Positions 25,825-35,241 of a DNA stretch of 64,000 nt are shown piece by piece (the first letter of the stretch is position 1; every line of letters starts with the position of its first letter). Origin of the DNA: JAJEAD01 sp964420925. Lineage in GTDB: Bacteria > Pseudomonadota > Gammaproteobacteria > HK1. A program made the position numbers and the translations under genes. The stretch is taken from contig CAYQVB010000064.1 of assembly GCA_964420925.1 (NCBI GenBank), forward strand, positions 1 through 64,000, in the 5' to 3' direction. Under the pieces are notes generated by a model that ran no database searches, was not told the origin of the DNA, and saw only the letters and a program-made list of their open reading frames with translations.

Positions 25825-26643
25825 ATGCCGGGCCACGGCCTCCTTTCCCGGATTCTGCCCCATGCCGTGCTGATCGCCTTCAGCGCGATCATCGTGCTGC
25901 CCCTTCTCTGGCTGCTGCGGGTCGCGCTCACCGACAAGGTGACCGCCTACAAGATTCCGCCCGAGTGGGGTCAGATGCATCTCGCAAACTTCGTCGAGAT
26001 CTTCACCGGCTATCCCTTCTTCAACTACTTCCTGAACAGCTTCGCGGTAGCCACCGGCGCGACCCTCGTGGCGCTCCCCCTCGCCGCCGCGATGGCCTAT
26101 GCCTTCGCCCGCTACAACACCGGCGGACTCCCGCTGCGCCTCTTCGTGCTGTCGAGCCAGATGCTTCCCCCGGTGATCCTGGTGCTCCCGCTGTTCACGC
26201 TCTTTCTCAAGGCCAGCCTTCTGAACACGCTTCCCGGCCTCATCGCGGCGCACATGACGATCAGCCTGCCCTTCCTCGCCTGGCTCCTCATCGCCTTCTT
26301 CGAGGGCGACGTCGCGTTGCTGGAGCAGGCGGCGCGGGTGGACGGCGCCTCCCGCTTCCAGGCTTTCCTGCGCATCACCCTGCCGGTCGCCGCCCCGGGG
26401 ATCCTCGCGGCCGGCCTGCTCGCATTCATCCTGAGCTGGAACGAGTTCCTCTTCGCGCTGATCCTCAGCGGTCCGCACACGAACACGCTTCCGGTCGGGC
26501 TGTCATCCTTCCAGACCCACCGCGGCGTCGACATCGCATTGCTGTCGGCCGCCACCATCTGCGCCATCTTGCCGGTGTTCCTGCTGCTTCCCTTCATGCG
26601 CAGGTACCTGGTCAAGGGACTGTCGCTCGGGGCGCTCAAGTGA
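25825..26643 (+). CDS. Sugar ABC transporter permease (MalG/UgpE type)
   Basis: A 272-residue inner-membrane permease with six predicted helices. The cytoplasmic EAA loop reads EQAARVDGASRFQAFLRITL, which docks on the ATPase. It begins with a hydrophobic helix and ends LVKGLSLGALK, typical of CUT1-family MalG partners. It is the first of four transporter genes here, before the binding protein, the second permease and the ATPase, an unusual order because the two permeases are not adjacent. Confidence 0.9.
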   Translation: MPGHGLLSRILPHAVLIAFSAIIVLPLLWLLRVALTDKVTAYKIPPEWGQMHLANFVEIFTGYPFFNYFLNSFAVATGATLVALPLAAAMAYAFARYNTGGLPLRLFVLSSQMLPPVILVLPLFTLFLKASLLNTLPGLIAAHMTISLPFLAWLLIAFFEGDVALLEQAARVDGASRFQAFLRITLPVAAPGILAAGLLAFILSWNEFLFALILSGPHTNTLPVGLSSFQTHRGVDIALLSAATICAILPVFLLLPFMRRYLVKGLSLGALK

Positions 26644-26734
26644 GCTCCCGGGAACAGTCTTCACATGTCGTCCGGCGGGTGTTCCTCACCCTCCGGCGAC
26701 GGAAAATCACGACAACTCAAACGGAGACGAGACC

Positions 26735-28015
26735 ATGCGACGCATTCTGATGACTGTGGCCGTGCTTGCCCTCGCCGCGGGCGCGGCGAGGGCGGAGACC
26801 ATCCGGATTCTCATGGAGACGGTGCCCGACACCCGCTACATCCAGGAGCTGCTGCCGCAGTTCGAGGAGCAGAGCGGAATCGACGTCGAGATCGAAGCGA
26901 TCAGCTACATCGACATGCACTCCAAGCTGGTGCCGCAGTTGATTTCGCCCCAGGGCAGCTATGACCTCATCGTGGTGGACTTCTACTGGGTCGGCGAGTT
27001 CACCAAGGCGGGCTGGCTCATGCCGCTCGACGATCTCGTGGCGCGCGACGGCGTCGACGTGAGCGTCTACGTGCCCAAGCTGATGGACCTCGTCGGCCGG
27101 GTCAACGGCGTCCTCTACATGCTGCCCTTCTACAACTACTCGATGGCCGTCATCTACCGGCAGGATCTGCTCGACGATCCCGCCGAGCAGGCGGCCTTCA
27201 AGGATATGCACGGCATGGATCTGAAGGTGCCGGAGACCTGGGACGAGTACTGGAAGCAGGTGGACTTCTTCACCCGGGACAACGACGGCGACGGCGAGCG
27301 CGACTTCTTCGGGACCGTGATCCAGGGTCAGCGCGGCGACTGCATATCCATGCAGTGGGCCAACTACCTGTACTCTCAGGGCGGGCGCTACCACGACGAG
27401 AACTGGAATCCCCTGCTCGACAGCGAAGAAGCCATTCGGGCGATGGGGTACTACCGCGAGGCGGTCGAGAAATACAGTCCGGCGGGCTCGGAGTCCTTCT
27501 GCTTCGACGAGGCGTTCAACGTCATGGCGCAGGGCAAGGCGTACAGCTTCGTCACCTTCAACATCCTGTATGCCGGATTCGAGGACCCCGAGTCATCGAC
27601 GGTGGCCGGCAAGGTCGGCATCGCGCCCAATCCGGGCGGCGGCCTGAACGGGGGCTGGGGGTGGGCGATCCCCAACTCGAGCCCGAACAAGGAAGCGGCG
27701 TGGAGCTTCATCAAGTGGGCGGAATCGCCCGAAGTCGCCAAGGAGCGCGCGATGCTCGGCGGAGCGCCGACCCAGGCCCCGATCTTCACCGATGCGGACG
27801 TGGTGTCCGCCCGGCCCTACTACCCGATCCTGGGAGAGATCCTGGCCGGGACGCAGGACTTCCCCGTCTTCACCTACACCACCGAGTTCGTGGAGGAGGT
27901 CGGACGCGAGCTGAACCTCGCGGCCACCGGACAGAAGCCCGTTCCGGAGGCCATGGCGGCAGCCCAGGAAGAGCTGCGCAAGCTCCTGGTCAAGGACGGA
28001 AAGATCTCCGAGTAA
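26735..28015 (+). CDS. Sugar ABC transporter solute-binding protein (family 1)
   Basis: A 426-residue periplasmic protein with a clear signal peptide (RRILMTVAVLALAAGAARA). Family 1 binding-protein features include PQFEEQSGIDVEIEAISY, YDLIVVDFYWVGEFTKAGWL, then VPETWDEYW and a helical C-terminus. A calcium-loop-like D-N-D-G-D-G-E stretch sits near residue 186. The RBS is CGGAGA, 8 nt before ATG. The ligand is most likely a polyol, oligosaccharide or glycerol-phosphate derivative judged from the CUT1 partners; it cannot be read from sequence alone. Confidence 0.9.
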   Translation: MRRILMTVAVLALAAGAARAETIRILMETVPDTRYIQELLPQFEEQSGIDVEIEAISYIDMHSKLVPQLISPQGSYDLIVVDFYWVGEFTKAGWLMPLDDLVARDGVDVSVYVPKLMDLVGRVNGVLYMLPFYNYSMAVIYRQDLLDDPAEQAAFKDMHGMDLKVPETWDEYWKQVDFFTRDNDGDGERDFFGTVIQGQRGDCISMQWANYLYSQGGRYHDENWNPLLDSEEAIRAMGYYREAVEKYSPAGSESFCFDEAFNVMAQGKAYSFVTFNILYAGFEDPESSTVAGKVGIAPNPGGGLNGGWGWAIPNSSPNKEAAWSFIKWAESPEVAKERAMLGGAPTQAPIFTDADVVSARPYYPILGEILAGTQDFPVFTYTTEFVEEVGRELNLAATGQKPVPEAMAAAQEELRKLLVKDGKISE

Positions 28016-28042
28016 GGGGTCCGGACGCTCGGCCTCACTCCG

Positions 28043-28933
28043 ATGACGGGGGCTGACGCGCACACACTGGCTCGGCGAGACCGGCGCTTTGGGTACCTGC
28101 TCACGGCGCCGGGCCTCGTCGCGCTCATGCTCGTCATCACCTTTCCCCTCATCTTCGCCCTCTTCACCAGCTTCTACGACTACACGCTGCTCAATCCCCG
28201 CCACGACCACTTCATCGGCGGGGAGAACTACCGGGAAGCGCTGGACGAGGAGTATCTCGGCGCATCGCTCTGGGTCACGCTGAAGTTCGTACTCGCCTCG
28301 GTGGTCATCGAGTTCGTGATCGGATTCTCGGTGGCCCTCGCGCTCAACGCGGTCCACCGCTTCAAGACCGTGTACTACCTGGTGCTTCTCGCTCCGCTGC
28401 TCATCAACCCGGTGGTGGTGGGACTCCTGTGGCGCATGCTGCTCCATGCCGAGCTCGGCATCCTCAACTACGTCATCGGCCTCTTCGGCATCTCGAAAGT
28501 CAACTGGCTCGGCGACATCGATGTCGCGTTCTGGACCGTGGTGCTCGTCGATATCTGGCACCAGGTGTCGTTCATGGCGATCCTGTTGCTCGCGGGTCTC
28601 GCCGCCCTGCCCCGCGAGCCCTACGAGGCGGCGCGGATGGACGGCGCCTCCGCGTTCCGCTGCTTCGTGCACATCACCCTGCCGCTGATGCGCCCGGTCA
28701 TCATGGTGGCCCTGCTGCTGCGCTTCATCTTCGCGATCAAGACCTTCGACATCATCTTCATCATGACCAAGGGCGGCCCCGGGACGTCGACCGACCTGAT
28801 CAGCTACTTCATCTATCGTTCGGCCTTCTTCGGCCTCGACATCGGGCGCGCGTCGGCGATGTCGGTGGGTCTGCTCGTGATCGTCCTGGCCCTGACCGCT
28901 TACCTCTACCGCTACATGCGTTCACTCCGATAG
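28043..28933 (+). CDS. Sugar ABC transporter permease (MalF/UgpA type)
   Basis: A 296-residue permease with an N-terminal cytoplasmic tail and six helices. The EAA loop reads EPYEAARMDGASAFRCFVHI, and the conserved KTFDIIFIMTKGGPGTSTD block follows it, as in MalF/UgpA/LacF proteins. It starts 27 bp after the binding protein. The heterodimeric pore is completed by the permease at 25825. Confidence 0.92.
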   Translation: MTGADAHTLARRDRRFGYLLTAPGLVALMLVITFPLIFALFTSFYDYTLLNPRHDHFIGGENYREALDEEYLGASLWVTLKFVLASVVIEFVIGFSVALALNAVHRFKTVYYLVLLAPLLINPVVVGLLWRMLLHAELGILNYVIGLFGISKVNWLGDIDVAFWTVVLVDIWHQVSFMAILLLAGLAALPREPYEAARMDGASAFRCFVHITLPLMRPVIMVALLLRFIFAIKTFDIIFIMTKGGPGTSTDLISYFIYRSAFFGLDIGRASAMSVGLLVIVLALTAYLYRYMRSLR

Positions 28934-28942
28934 GTATCCCTC

Positions 28943-30046
28943 GTGGCCCGAATCACCCTCCAAGGCATCACCAAGGTCTATGGGCAAGATGTCGTCGCGG
29001 TGGACGATGTCGATCTCGAGATCCGGGACGGCGAGTTCATGGTGCTGCTGGGGCCCTCGGGCTGCGGCAAGTCGACCACGCTGCGGATGGTCGCGGGGCT
29101 CGAAGAAGTGAGCTCCGGGGAGATTCGGATCGATGGCCGCGTCGTGAACAACGTGGACCCCGCGGAACGGGATCTCGCGGTCGTGTTTCAGAACTACGCC
29201 CTCTATCCCCACATGACGGTTGCCGGCAACCTCGCCTTCGGTCTGAAGCTCCGCCGGGTCGACGCGGCCGAGATCGAGCGCCGGATCAACGGCACCGCGA
29301 CGATGCTGGGGATCGAGGGGCTGCTCGGACGCCGGCCCCGGGAGCTGAGTGGCGGCCAGCAGCAGCGGGTGGCGCTCGGCCGGGCGCTGGTGCGCGACCC
29401 CGTCGCCTTCCTGTTCGACGAGCCCCTCTCCAACCTGGATGCAAAGCTCCGCTCCGCGATGCGCACCGAGCTCATCAAGATCCACCGCGGGCTCGGACGC
29501 ACCATCCTGCACGTCACCCACGACCAGGTCGAGGCGATGACCATGGGCGAGCGCATCTGCATCATGCGCGACGGGCGGGTCGTTCAGACCGGCCCGCCCC
29601 TCGATGTCTACCGCCGGCCGGTGGATACCTTCGTCGCGGGGTTCCTCGCGAGCCCCCCCATGAACCTGCTGAACGCGAAGGTGATGGACGAGACGGAGGG
29701 CCTCGAGGTCGAACTCGCCCCCGCCCGGCTTCCGGTGCCCGCCGAGCGCCGAACCGCCCTCGCTGCCTACCGGAACTCGGCAATCACCTTCGGGATACGG
29801 CCGGAAGACCTGTACACGGAGCCCGCGCCACGCCAGGCTGCCCCCCTCGACGTTGAAGTGGTGGCGGTGGAGGCGCTCGGCCCCGAGGTGGTGCTGGTCG
29901 CGGCGCTCCCGGGCGGGGAGGAGATCGCGGCCCGCCTCGGCCGCAACTTCAGCGCGCCGGTCGGGACCGGGCTTCGCCTCTACGCCGACCTCGAGCGGGT
30001 GCATTTCTTCGACTCCGAGAACGGTCGGGCGGTGGACGAGGACTGA
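28943..30046 (+). CDS. Sugar ABC transporter ATPase (MalK/UgpC type)
   Basis: A 367-residue ATPase with Walker A GPSGCGKST, Q-loop VVFQNYALYPHM, signature ELSGGQQQRVALGRALV, Walker B AFLFDEPLSNLD and the switch His in LHVTHDQVEAM. A C-terminal regulatory OB/TOBE part follows (ITFGIRPEDLY). It begins with GTG nine bases after the permease stop and closes the operon. The sequence fits ATPases serving CUT1 sugar transporters. Confidence 0.95.
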   Translation: MARITLQGITKVYGQDVVAVDDVDLEIRDGEFMVLLGPSGCGKSTTLRMVAGLEEVSSGEIRIDGRVVNNVDPAERDLAVVFQNYALYPHMTVAGNLAFGLKLRRVDAAEIERRINGTATMLGIEGLLGRRPRELSGGQQQRVALGRALVRDPVAFLFDEPLSNLDAKLRSAMRTELIKIHRGLGRTILHVTHDQVEAMTMGERICIMRDGRVVQTGPPLDVYRRPVDTFVAGFLASPPMNLLNAKVMDETEGLEVELAPARLPVPAERRTALAAYRNSAITFGIRPEDLYTEPAPRQAAPLDVEVVAVEALGPEVVLVAALPGGEEIAARLGRNFSAPVGTGLRLYADLERVHFFDSENGRAVDED

Positions 30047-30115
30047 TCCAGTAGATTCCGAGCCAGGACGCGCGCGGAGCGCATTTCTGCCCGAATTCGG
30101 CCGGTGATCCTGACC

Positions 30116-30143
30116 GCGATCAGGTTGTCACGTCCCTGATCGC
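30116..30143. promoter_or_regulatory. 9-bp inverted repeat upstream of phoX-like gene
   Basis: GCGATCAGG (30116-30124) and CCTGATCGC (30135-30143) around 10 nt. It lies 70 bp after the ATPase gene and 162 bp before the PhoX-like gene, so it could be an operator or a weak transcription stop; there is no T-run. I see no convincing Pho box. Confidence 0.4.
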
Positions 30144-30304
30144 TCGGGTACTGTCCAAAGTCCGGATACCGTCGAAAACCCGGGGTCAGCTCTGCGTAGT
30201 GAAAGGCACGCAATCCTGAGCGAGCGGCGCGAGGCCCGGCCCCGCATCAGATCGAGACAGTCGACATTGACCCACAACCCAGCGGAAACCTGGGGGAGAA
30301 CACG

Positions 30305-32263
30305 ATGACAAGCAACAGACAGTTAGAAGATTCAATGAGCTCGGGCATTCACGACGGGACGACTCCTGCGCGCGCGGACCAGCCGAAGTTCGTGGACGTG
30401 CTGAATGCGCGCCTTTCGCGGCGAGACGTGCTCCGTGCCGGTTCGGTAGCATCGATAGCGGCGCTGGGCAGTGCAGGCTCTCTTTTCAGTCCGCCGGCCG
30501 TCGCCGGCATGGGTAGCACGCTCACCTTCCGGGAGGTCGAGCGGGCCTATGACGAGACCCACCACGTCGCCCCCGGATACAACACCAGCACATTGCTTCG
30601 CTGGGGCGATCCCATTCTGCCCGGTGCGCCGGACTTCGATCCGCACAACCAGTCGGGGCAGTCGCAATCGATGCAGTTCGGCTACAACTGCGATTTTGTC
30701 GCGTTCTTGCCCTTACCCCTTGGCTCCAACAACTCGGAGCATGGCCTCTTGTGTGTCAACAATGAGTATGCCTCGCCCCATATCATGTTTCCCGATTGGA
30801 TTGGAGAAGCCTGGTCCAAGAGTCCGGACTTGAGCAAGGAGCAGGTTGATGTCCTGATGGCTTCTGTCGGCCATTCGGTGGTCGAGATAAAGAAAATCGA
30901 CGGGGAATGGCAGACGGTCGCAGATTCGCACTACAACCGGCGCATCACTCTCTTCACCGAAATGGAGATGTCCGGCCCGGCTGCCGGTCACTCGATGCTC
31001 AGGACATCGGAGGATCCCTCGGGCACAAAGCCCGTCGGGACCCACACCAACTGCAGTGGCGGGGTCACTCCATGGGGTACGGTGCTGACCTGCGAGGAAT
31101 GGGCCTACTACGACTTTGGCGGTGATCCGGCGAACACCGACCAGACGGAAAGCCTGAAACGCTACGGAGCCGCCGGCCGGGACGGGTTGGGCTTCGCCCG
31201 CCACTACTCCCGCTTCAACGTGGAAAAGGAGCCCAATGAGCTGAACCGGTTTCAATGGACAGTGGAAATCGATCCCTACGATCCTCAGTCGGTTCCGAAG
31301 AAGCGCACCGCCCTCGGGCGCTTCGGTCGCGAAGGCTCGCAAACTGTCCTCAGCTCGGACGGACGCCTCGTCGTTTACTCGGGGGACGACGCGCGATTCG
31401 AATATCTCTTCCGCTTCGTTTCCCGCGACAAGGTGAACTTGAACGACCGGGCGGCAAACCAGGACCTCCTGGACCATGGTGTGCTCTCGGCCGCCCGCTT
31501 CGACGAGGACGGCACGCTTACGTGGATGCCGCTGGTGCACGGCGAGGGTCCGCTCACCGCCGCGAACGGCTTTGCCGATCAGGGCGAGGTGTTGATCAAG
31601 GCCCGGCAGGCGGCCGACGCCCTCGGCGCCACGACAATGGACCGGCCCGAGGATTTCGAGGTGAATCCGGTCACCGGCCGCGTGTATGCGGTGATGACCA
31701 AGAACAAGAAGCGCAAGGCGGAAACGCTCAATGTCGTCAATACTCGGGCGGACAACCGCCAGGGACACATCGTCGAACTGATCCCGCCGGGTGAGGGCCC
31801 CAATGTCGATCACGGCGCGGATCGATTCCAATGGGACATGCTCGTCCTCTGCGGGGATCCCGGGCAGCCCGAGCAGGGGGCCACCTTCCATCCCGATACT
31901 ACGGGGAACGGGTGGTTTTCCACTCCGGACAACATCGCTTTCGATCCGAAGGGTCGTTTGTGGATAGGGACCGACGGCATGAACAGCCTCGACATGGCCG
32001 ATGGTGTCTACGGAATGGACCTGGATGGACCGGCTCGAGGCCTGCCGAAAGCGCTCTATCTCGCCCCATTCGGGGCGGAGTGCACGGGGCCGTGCTTTAC
32101 GCCGGATGGAAAAACCCTGTTCGTGGCGATTCAGCACCCGGGCGAAGATTCGGAGAATGCCGGCAACTTCACCACCCGGTGGCCGGATTTCGACGACAAC
32201 ATGCCCCCTCGGCCTTCCGTGGTCGTGATCACCCACGACGAGGGTGAGGAGATCGGTACCTAG
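30305..32263 (+). CDS. PhoX-family (DUF839) alkaline phosphatase-like protein, Tat-exported
   Basis: A 652-residue protein with a Tat signal (RLSRRDVLRAGSVASIAALG) near residue 37, consistent with export of a folded metalloenzyme. PhoX-family blocks are GLLCVNNEYASPHIMFPD, NCSGGVTPWGTVLTCEEWAY, RPEDFEVNPVTGRVYAVMT and DGKTLFVAIQHPGEDSEN; the acidic residues in these blocks form the Ca/Fe centre in characterised PhoX. Start ATG has GGGGGAG upstream. It would release phosphate from organic phosphoesters in the periplasm. It separates the sugar transporter from the minus-strand kinase operon. Confidence 0.85.
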   Translation: MTSNRQLEDSMSSGIHDGTTPARADQPKFVDVLNARLSRRDVLRAGSVASIAALGSAGSLFSPPAVAGMGSTLTFREVERAYDETHHVAPGYNTSTLLRWGDPILPGAPDFDPHNQSGQSQSMQFGYNCDFVAFLPLPLGSNNSEHGLLCVNNEYASPHIMFPDWIGEAWSKSPDLSKEQVDVLMASVGHSVVEIKKIDGEWQTVADSHYNRRITLFTEMEMSGPAAGHSMLRTSEDPSGTKPVGTHTNCSGGVTPWGTVLTCEEWAYYDFGGDPANTDQTESLKRYGAAGRDGLGFARHYSRFNVEKEPNELNRFQWTVEIDPYDPQSVPKKRTALGRFGREGSQTVLSSDGRLVVYSGDDARFEYLFRFVSRDKVNLNDRAANQDLLDHGVLSAARFDEDGTLTWMPLVHGEGPLTAANGFADQGEVLIKARQAADALGATTMDRPEDFEVNPVTGRVYAVMTKNKKRKAETLNVVNTRADNRQGHIVELIPPGEGPNVDHGADRFQWDMLVLCGDPGQPEQGATFHPDTTGNGWFSTPDNIAFDPKGRLWIGTDGMNSLDMADGVYGMDLDGPARGLPKALYLAPFGAECTGPCFTPDGKTLFVAIQHPGEDSENAGNFTTRWPDFDDNMPPRPSVVVITHDEGEEIGT

Positions 32264-32288
32264 TGGGCCGGATCTGAAGTGCGTCTGG

Positions 32289-32323
32289 ATTACCGGTCGA
32301 TGGAACATCCATCGGCCGGTAAT
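32289..32323 (+). terminator. Long hairpin after the PhoX-like gene
   Basis: A 16-bp stem (ATTACCGGTCGATGGA, 32289-32304, one G-T pair) closed by a 3-nt loop. No T-run follows. It lies between two convergent genes and probably ends transcription with Rho or protects the 3' end. Confidence 0.6.
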
Positions 32324-32388
32324 CGACGGGTTGCGCAAGTGACACCCTGCTGAAACGGAGCACTGCCGAGCTCAGCGGGTGGTGAGCC

Positions 32389-33807
32389 CTATTTTTCGAG
32401 CGCGGCGAGCTCGCCGACGCTGAGGGGCTTGACGGGCGGGCGGATGCGGTAGTGTCCGACCTCTTCGACGCTCGTTCGGCGGCGCTTTGCGAAGATCTCA
32501 CTCACCACTGTTGCGCACATCCGGCCTTGGCAGGGTCCCATGCCGCAGCGGGTGAATGCCTTGGCCTGGTTGGGACCGAGGCAGCCGTGGGCAATGACAC
32601 GGTCGATTTCGGCTACCGTCACCTCTTCGCAGCGGCAAAGCGTCACTGTGGGGTCGGACGGACGGAGCACCGCCGCATCCGGCTCGAAAGCGACGTCCAG
32701 AAACTCGCGGAAGCGCCGGTGCCGGGCGAGGGCGGTGCGGTGCGGCCGGGCACGCGCGTCACGCCGGCGCGAATCGATCATTCCCAGGCGGTGGGCCGCC
32801 TCCAGGGCGGCGACGCGACCTGAGTCCATCGCGGCCTCCGCGCCGAGGATGCCGGCGCCGTCCCCTGCCACCAGCAGCCCCGGCTCGCTCGTGTTTCCCC
32901 ATTGGTCCCGCGCGGGGCGGAATCCGTGTTGCCGCCCGTCCCAGACGTGCTCGATCTGCGCCGCGAGGGTGAGGTGGACGTTCGGAACGACGCCCTCGTG
33001 CAGGAGCAGCAGCGGTGCCGGCATGGATCGGCTCTGACCGCGGTGGGTGAAGCGTACCGATTCGACCCGGTCCATGCCGTCGACAGCAAGGTCGCCGACG
33101 TGCAGAACTTCAACATCCCCGCGCGCGAGCTCACGGCGCCATGCGAGGCCCTTGCGGAACGCTCCCGGCATCGCGAGCGCGGCCGGCAACGCGCGGGGGT
33201 GACGCCGGATCCGGGCCGCCGGCGCCGCCGTGAACAGCACTGCTCGGAGCGGCGCCCCGGCGCGAAGAAGCTGACCGGCAACCAGGTAGACGAGCGGGCC
33301 GGAGCCGGCGATGACCGCGGGCGCATCCGGGACGAGTCCCGAGCTCTTGAGCAAGGTCTGCGCGGCGCCCACCGACATCACCCCGGGGAGGGCCGCTCCG
33401 GGGATCGGTACCGCGCGCTCCTGGGCGCCGGTCGCCGTGATGACGCAGCGCGCCCGCACGATCTCCGCCACGCCACCGCGCACGACTCCGATCTCGAAGG
33501 GCGCGTCCGCGTCCCTTCGCCGCGCGACGCCTGCGATTTCCCACACCGAAGTGCACGGAAGGTAGCGTGCGTCGCACGCCCGAAACTCGCCGACCAGCGC
33601 CGCACCGGCGAGATAGTCCTCGCCGAGGGCGCGTGCGGCGTTCGAGCGTCCCGCGGCGACCGTCTCGACGTTGCGGTAGATCTGCCCGCCCGGCGTCGCC
33701 TGTTCGTCGAGAACGAGCACCTCCACCCCGAGTTCGCATGCGGCGAGCGCCGCCGACATGCCGGCCGGTCCGGCGCCGACGATCGCGAGGTCGACGACCT
33801 CTCTCAC
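32389..33807 (-). CDS. FAD/NAD(P)-binding subunit of an HcnB/OoxA-like dehydrogenase
   Basis: A 472-residue flavoprotein. The N-terminus carries the FAD dinucleotide fold VDLAIVGAGPAGMSAALAAC, a second fold sits at PAVIAGSGPLVYLVAGQLL, and TGAQERAVPIPG is typical of the HcnB/OoxA group. The C-terminal 80 residues are a BFD-like [2Fe-2S] module with LCRCEEV and CGMGPCQGRMC. Homologues form a complex with a small ferredoxin and a DAO-type subunit, as in hydrogen cyanide synthase, opine oxidase or amine dehydrogenases. The GTG start overlaps the upstream stop (GTGA). Confidence 0.85.
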   Translation of the reverse strand: MREVVDLAIVGAGPAGMSAALAACELGVEVLVLDEQATPGGQIYRNVETVAAGRSNAARALGEDYLAGAALVGEFRACDARYLPCTSVWEIAGVARRRDADAPFEIGVVRGGVAEIVRARCVITATGAQERAVPIPGAALPGVMSVGAAQTLLKSSGLVPDAPAVIAGSGPLVYLVAGQLLRAGAPLRAVLFTAAPAARIRRHPRALPAALAMPGAFRKGLAWRRELARGDVEVLHVGDLAVDGMDRVESVRFTHRGQSRSMPAPLLLLHEGVVPNVHLTLAAQIEHVWDGRQHGFRPARDQWGNTSEPGLLVAGDGAGILGAEAAMDSGRVAALEAAHRLGMIDSRRRDARARPHRTALARHRRFREFLDVAFEPDAAVLRPSDPTVTLCRCEEVTVAEIDRVIAHGCLGPNQAKAFTRCGMGPCQGRMCATVVSEIFAKRRRTSVEEVGHYRIRPPVKPLSVGELAALEK

Positions 33808-34097
33808 TCCGGCACCGCACGCGCTCCGCGCTGGCGGCGCACTCGCATGCCGGAGCGTATCTCGGTCATGCAGGCTTGACGGTTGGGCTCCCCGTCGACC
33901 TCCACGAGGCAATCGTGGCAGTTGCCGATGAGGCACCAGGGACTGCGCGACGCACCCGTGACGGGAGTGGTGCGAAACACGAGGACTCCGTTGGCGAGCA
34001 GTGCGGCCGCGACGGAATCGCCCGCTCGCGCCTCGAAGGATTCCCCTTCGAAATCGAAGGGGACGCGCCCGGCGGGATCAGGCAGCCTGCGGAACAT
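33804..34097 (-). CDS. Small [2Fe-2S] ferredoxin-like subunit (HcnA/OoxC type)
   Basis: A 97-residue protein with the Fer2_4 cluster motif: Cys residues spaced in WCLIGNCHDCLVEVDG, then a further Cys in RQACMTE. It would pass electrons between the catalytic flavin subunit and the NAD-type subunit. Its start lies 20 bp inside the DAO gene and its stop overlaps the next gene, so the three subunits are translationally coupled and most likely one enzyme. Confidence 0.85.
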   Translation of the reverse strand: MFRRLPDPAGRVPFDFEGESFEARAGDSVAAALLANGVLVFRTTPVTGASRSPWCLIGNCHDCLVEVDGEPNRQACMTEIRSGMRVRRQRGARAVPE

Positions 34098-35202
34098 CGA
34101 AGCGCTCCGTCGAGAAGCAGGACATGTCCTCGGGAATGCGGTCCTCGATGACCCAGCGGCTCGCCTCGAAGGCGTGATTCGCCGCGAGCGTCACGCCGCT
34201 GTGGCAGGTGAAGACGAAGGCGCCGGGGTGGGTCCGGGAACGGTCGTAGATCGGGAATCCGTCGGGAGTCATTACCCGCAGCGCCCCCCAGGTGCGCACG
34301 ATTCGCAAGCCTCCGAGACACGGAAAGGTTCGCAGCGCACGGAGGGCGATGTCGCGGCTGGTGGGTGCGTGCACCGAGGCGTCGAAGCCGCGGTCCGCCT
34401 GCGACCCGCCGAGCAGCAGCGACCCCTCGTCGGTCTGACGCACCCCGAGGGTGGGGAAGCCGAGCCAGGGGACGGTGCGCTCGGTGACGAGGATCTGCCC
34501 GTGCTCGGGATAGACCGGCACATCGAGCCCGATCTGCGCCGCGAGCGCCTTCGAGCCGTGACCGGCGGCGATGACCAGCTTGCCGCCGGCGATCCTTCCG
34601 CGCCGGGAGTGAGCCTCCAGCCCGCCCCCGGGCAGGAGGCGGATGTCCTCGACACGTGCCCCGGTCACGTAGTCCGCGCCGCGAGCGATCAGAGACGCGT
34701 GCAGGCCGCGCATCAGCTTGAGCGGGTTGGCGTGGCCGTCGTAAAGGGTGTAGACGCCGCCGGCGACCTCCGGCCCGCACGCCGGCAGCACTTCGCGAAC
34801 CCGAGCGGAATCCAGGACCTCGTAGTCGTAACCGGCGTTGCCGGCCGCGTAGCGCAGGCCGGCAAGCATCGAGTCGAGTTCGCCGAGCTCGTCCTCCGAT
34901 AGCGCCACGCTCACTCCACCCGGACGCAGGTAGGAGGGAGAGAGCCCGCAGTCTTCGACGAGCGCGTCGGCAAGCGCGAACCAGCGCTCCGAAGAGGCGC
35001 GGGACCAGAGCGCATACTCGGGCCGCCCGACCCCCTTGCCCTGCACCCACACGAGTCCGAAGTTGCCGCGGCTTGCACGGTAGGTGGCGTCGTCTTCGTC
35101 GAGCACCGCAACGCGCTGTCCCGCCCGCACGAGGCCATACGCCACGGCAGCACCGACCAGGCCCGCGCCGATCACCACGACATCGTAAGAGTCACTGCGC
35201 AT
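34078..35202 (-). CDS. DAO-type FAD oxidoreductase subunit (HcnC/OoxB-like)
   Basis: A 374-residue member of the D-amino-acid-oxidase/glycine-oxidase fold. It shows VVVIGAGLVGAAVAYGL (FAD fold), SRGNFGLVWVQGKG, a YPEHGQILVTER block and a C-terminal TPDGFPIYDRS with FTCHSGVTLAANHA near the flavin. It should be the substrate-oxidising subunit of the three-part dehydrogenase, acting on a secondary amine, alpha-amino acid or opine-like compound. ATG 35202 is preferred to a TTG at 35214. It follows the FGGY kinase gene by 39 bp. Confidence 0.87.
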   Translation of the reverse strand: MRSDSYDVVVIGAGLVGAAVAYGLVRAGQRVAVLDEDDATYRASRGNFGLVWVQGKGVGRPEYALWSRASSERWFALADALVEDCGLSPSYLRPGGVSVALSEDELGELDSMLAGLRYAAGNAGYDYEVLDSARVREVLPACGPEVAGGVYTLYDGHANPLKLMRGLHASLIARGADYVTGARVEDIRLLPGGGLEAHSRRGRIAGGKLVIAAGHGSKALAAQIGLDVPVYPEHGQILVTERTVPWLGFPTLGVRQTDEGSLLLGGSQADRGFDASVHAPTSRDIALRALRTFPCLGGLRIVRTWGALRVMTPDGFPIYDRSRTHPGAFVFTCHSGVTLAANHAFEASRWVIEDRIPEDMSCFSTERFDVPQAA

Positions 35203-35241
35203 CGAGCAATCCAACTCCGGGCGGGGTTTATCCCGCTTCGT

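Noticed and set aside
30047..30304. Pho box upstream of the PhoX-like gene
   Set aside because: TTGTCAC and ACTGTCC occur but not as the required pair of 7-bp repeats with 4-bp spacing.
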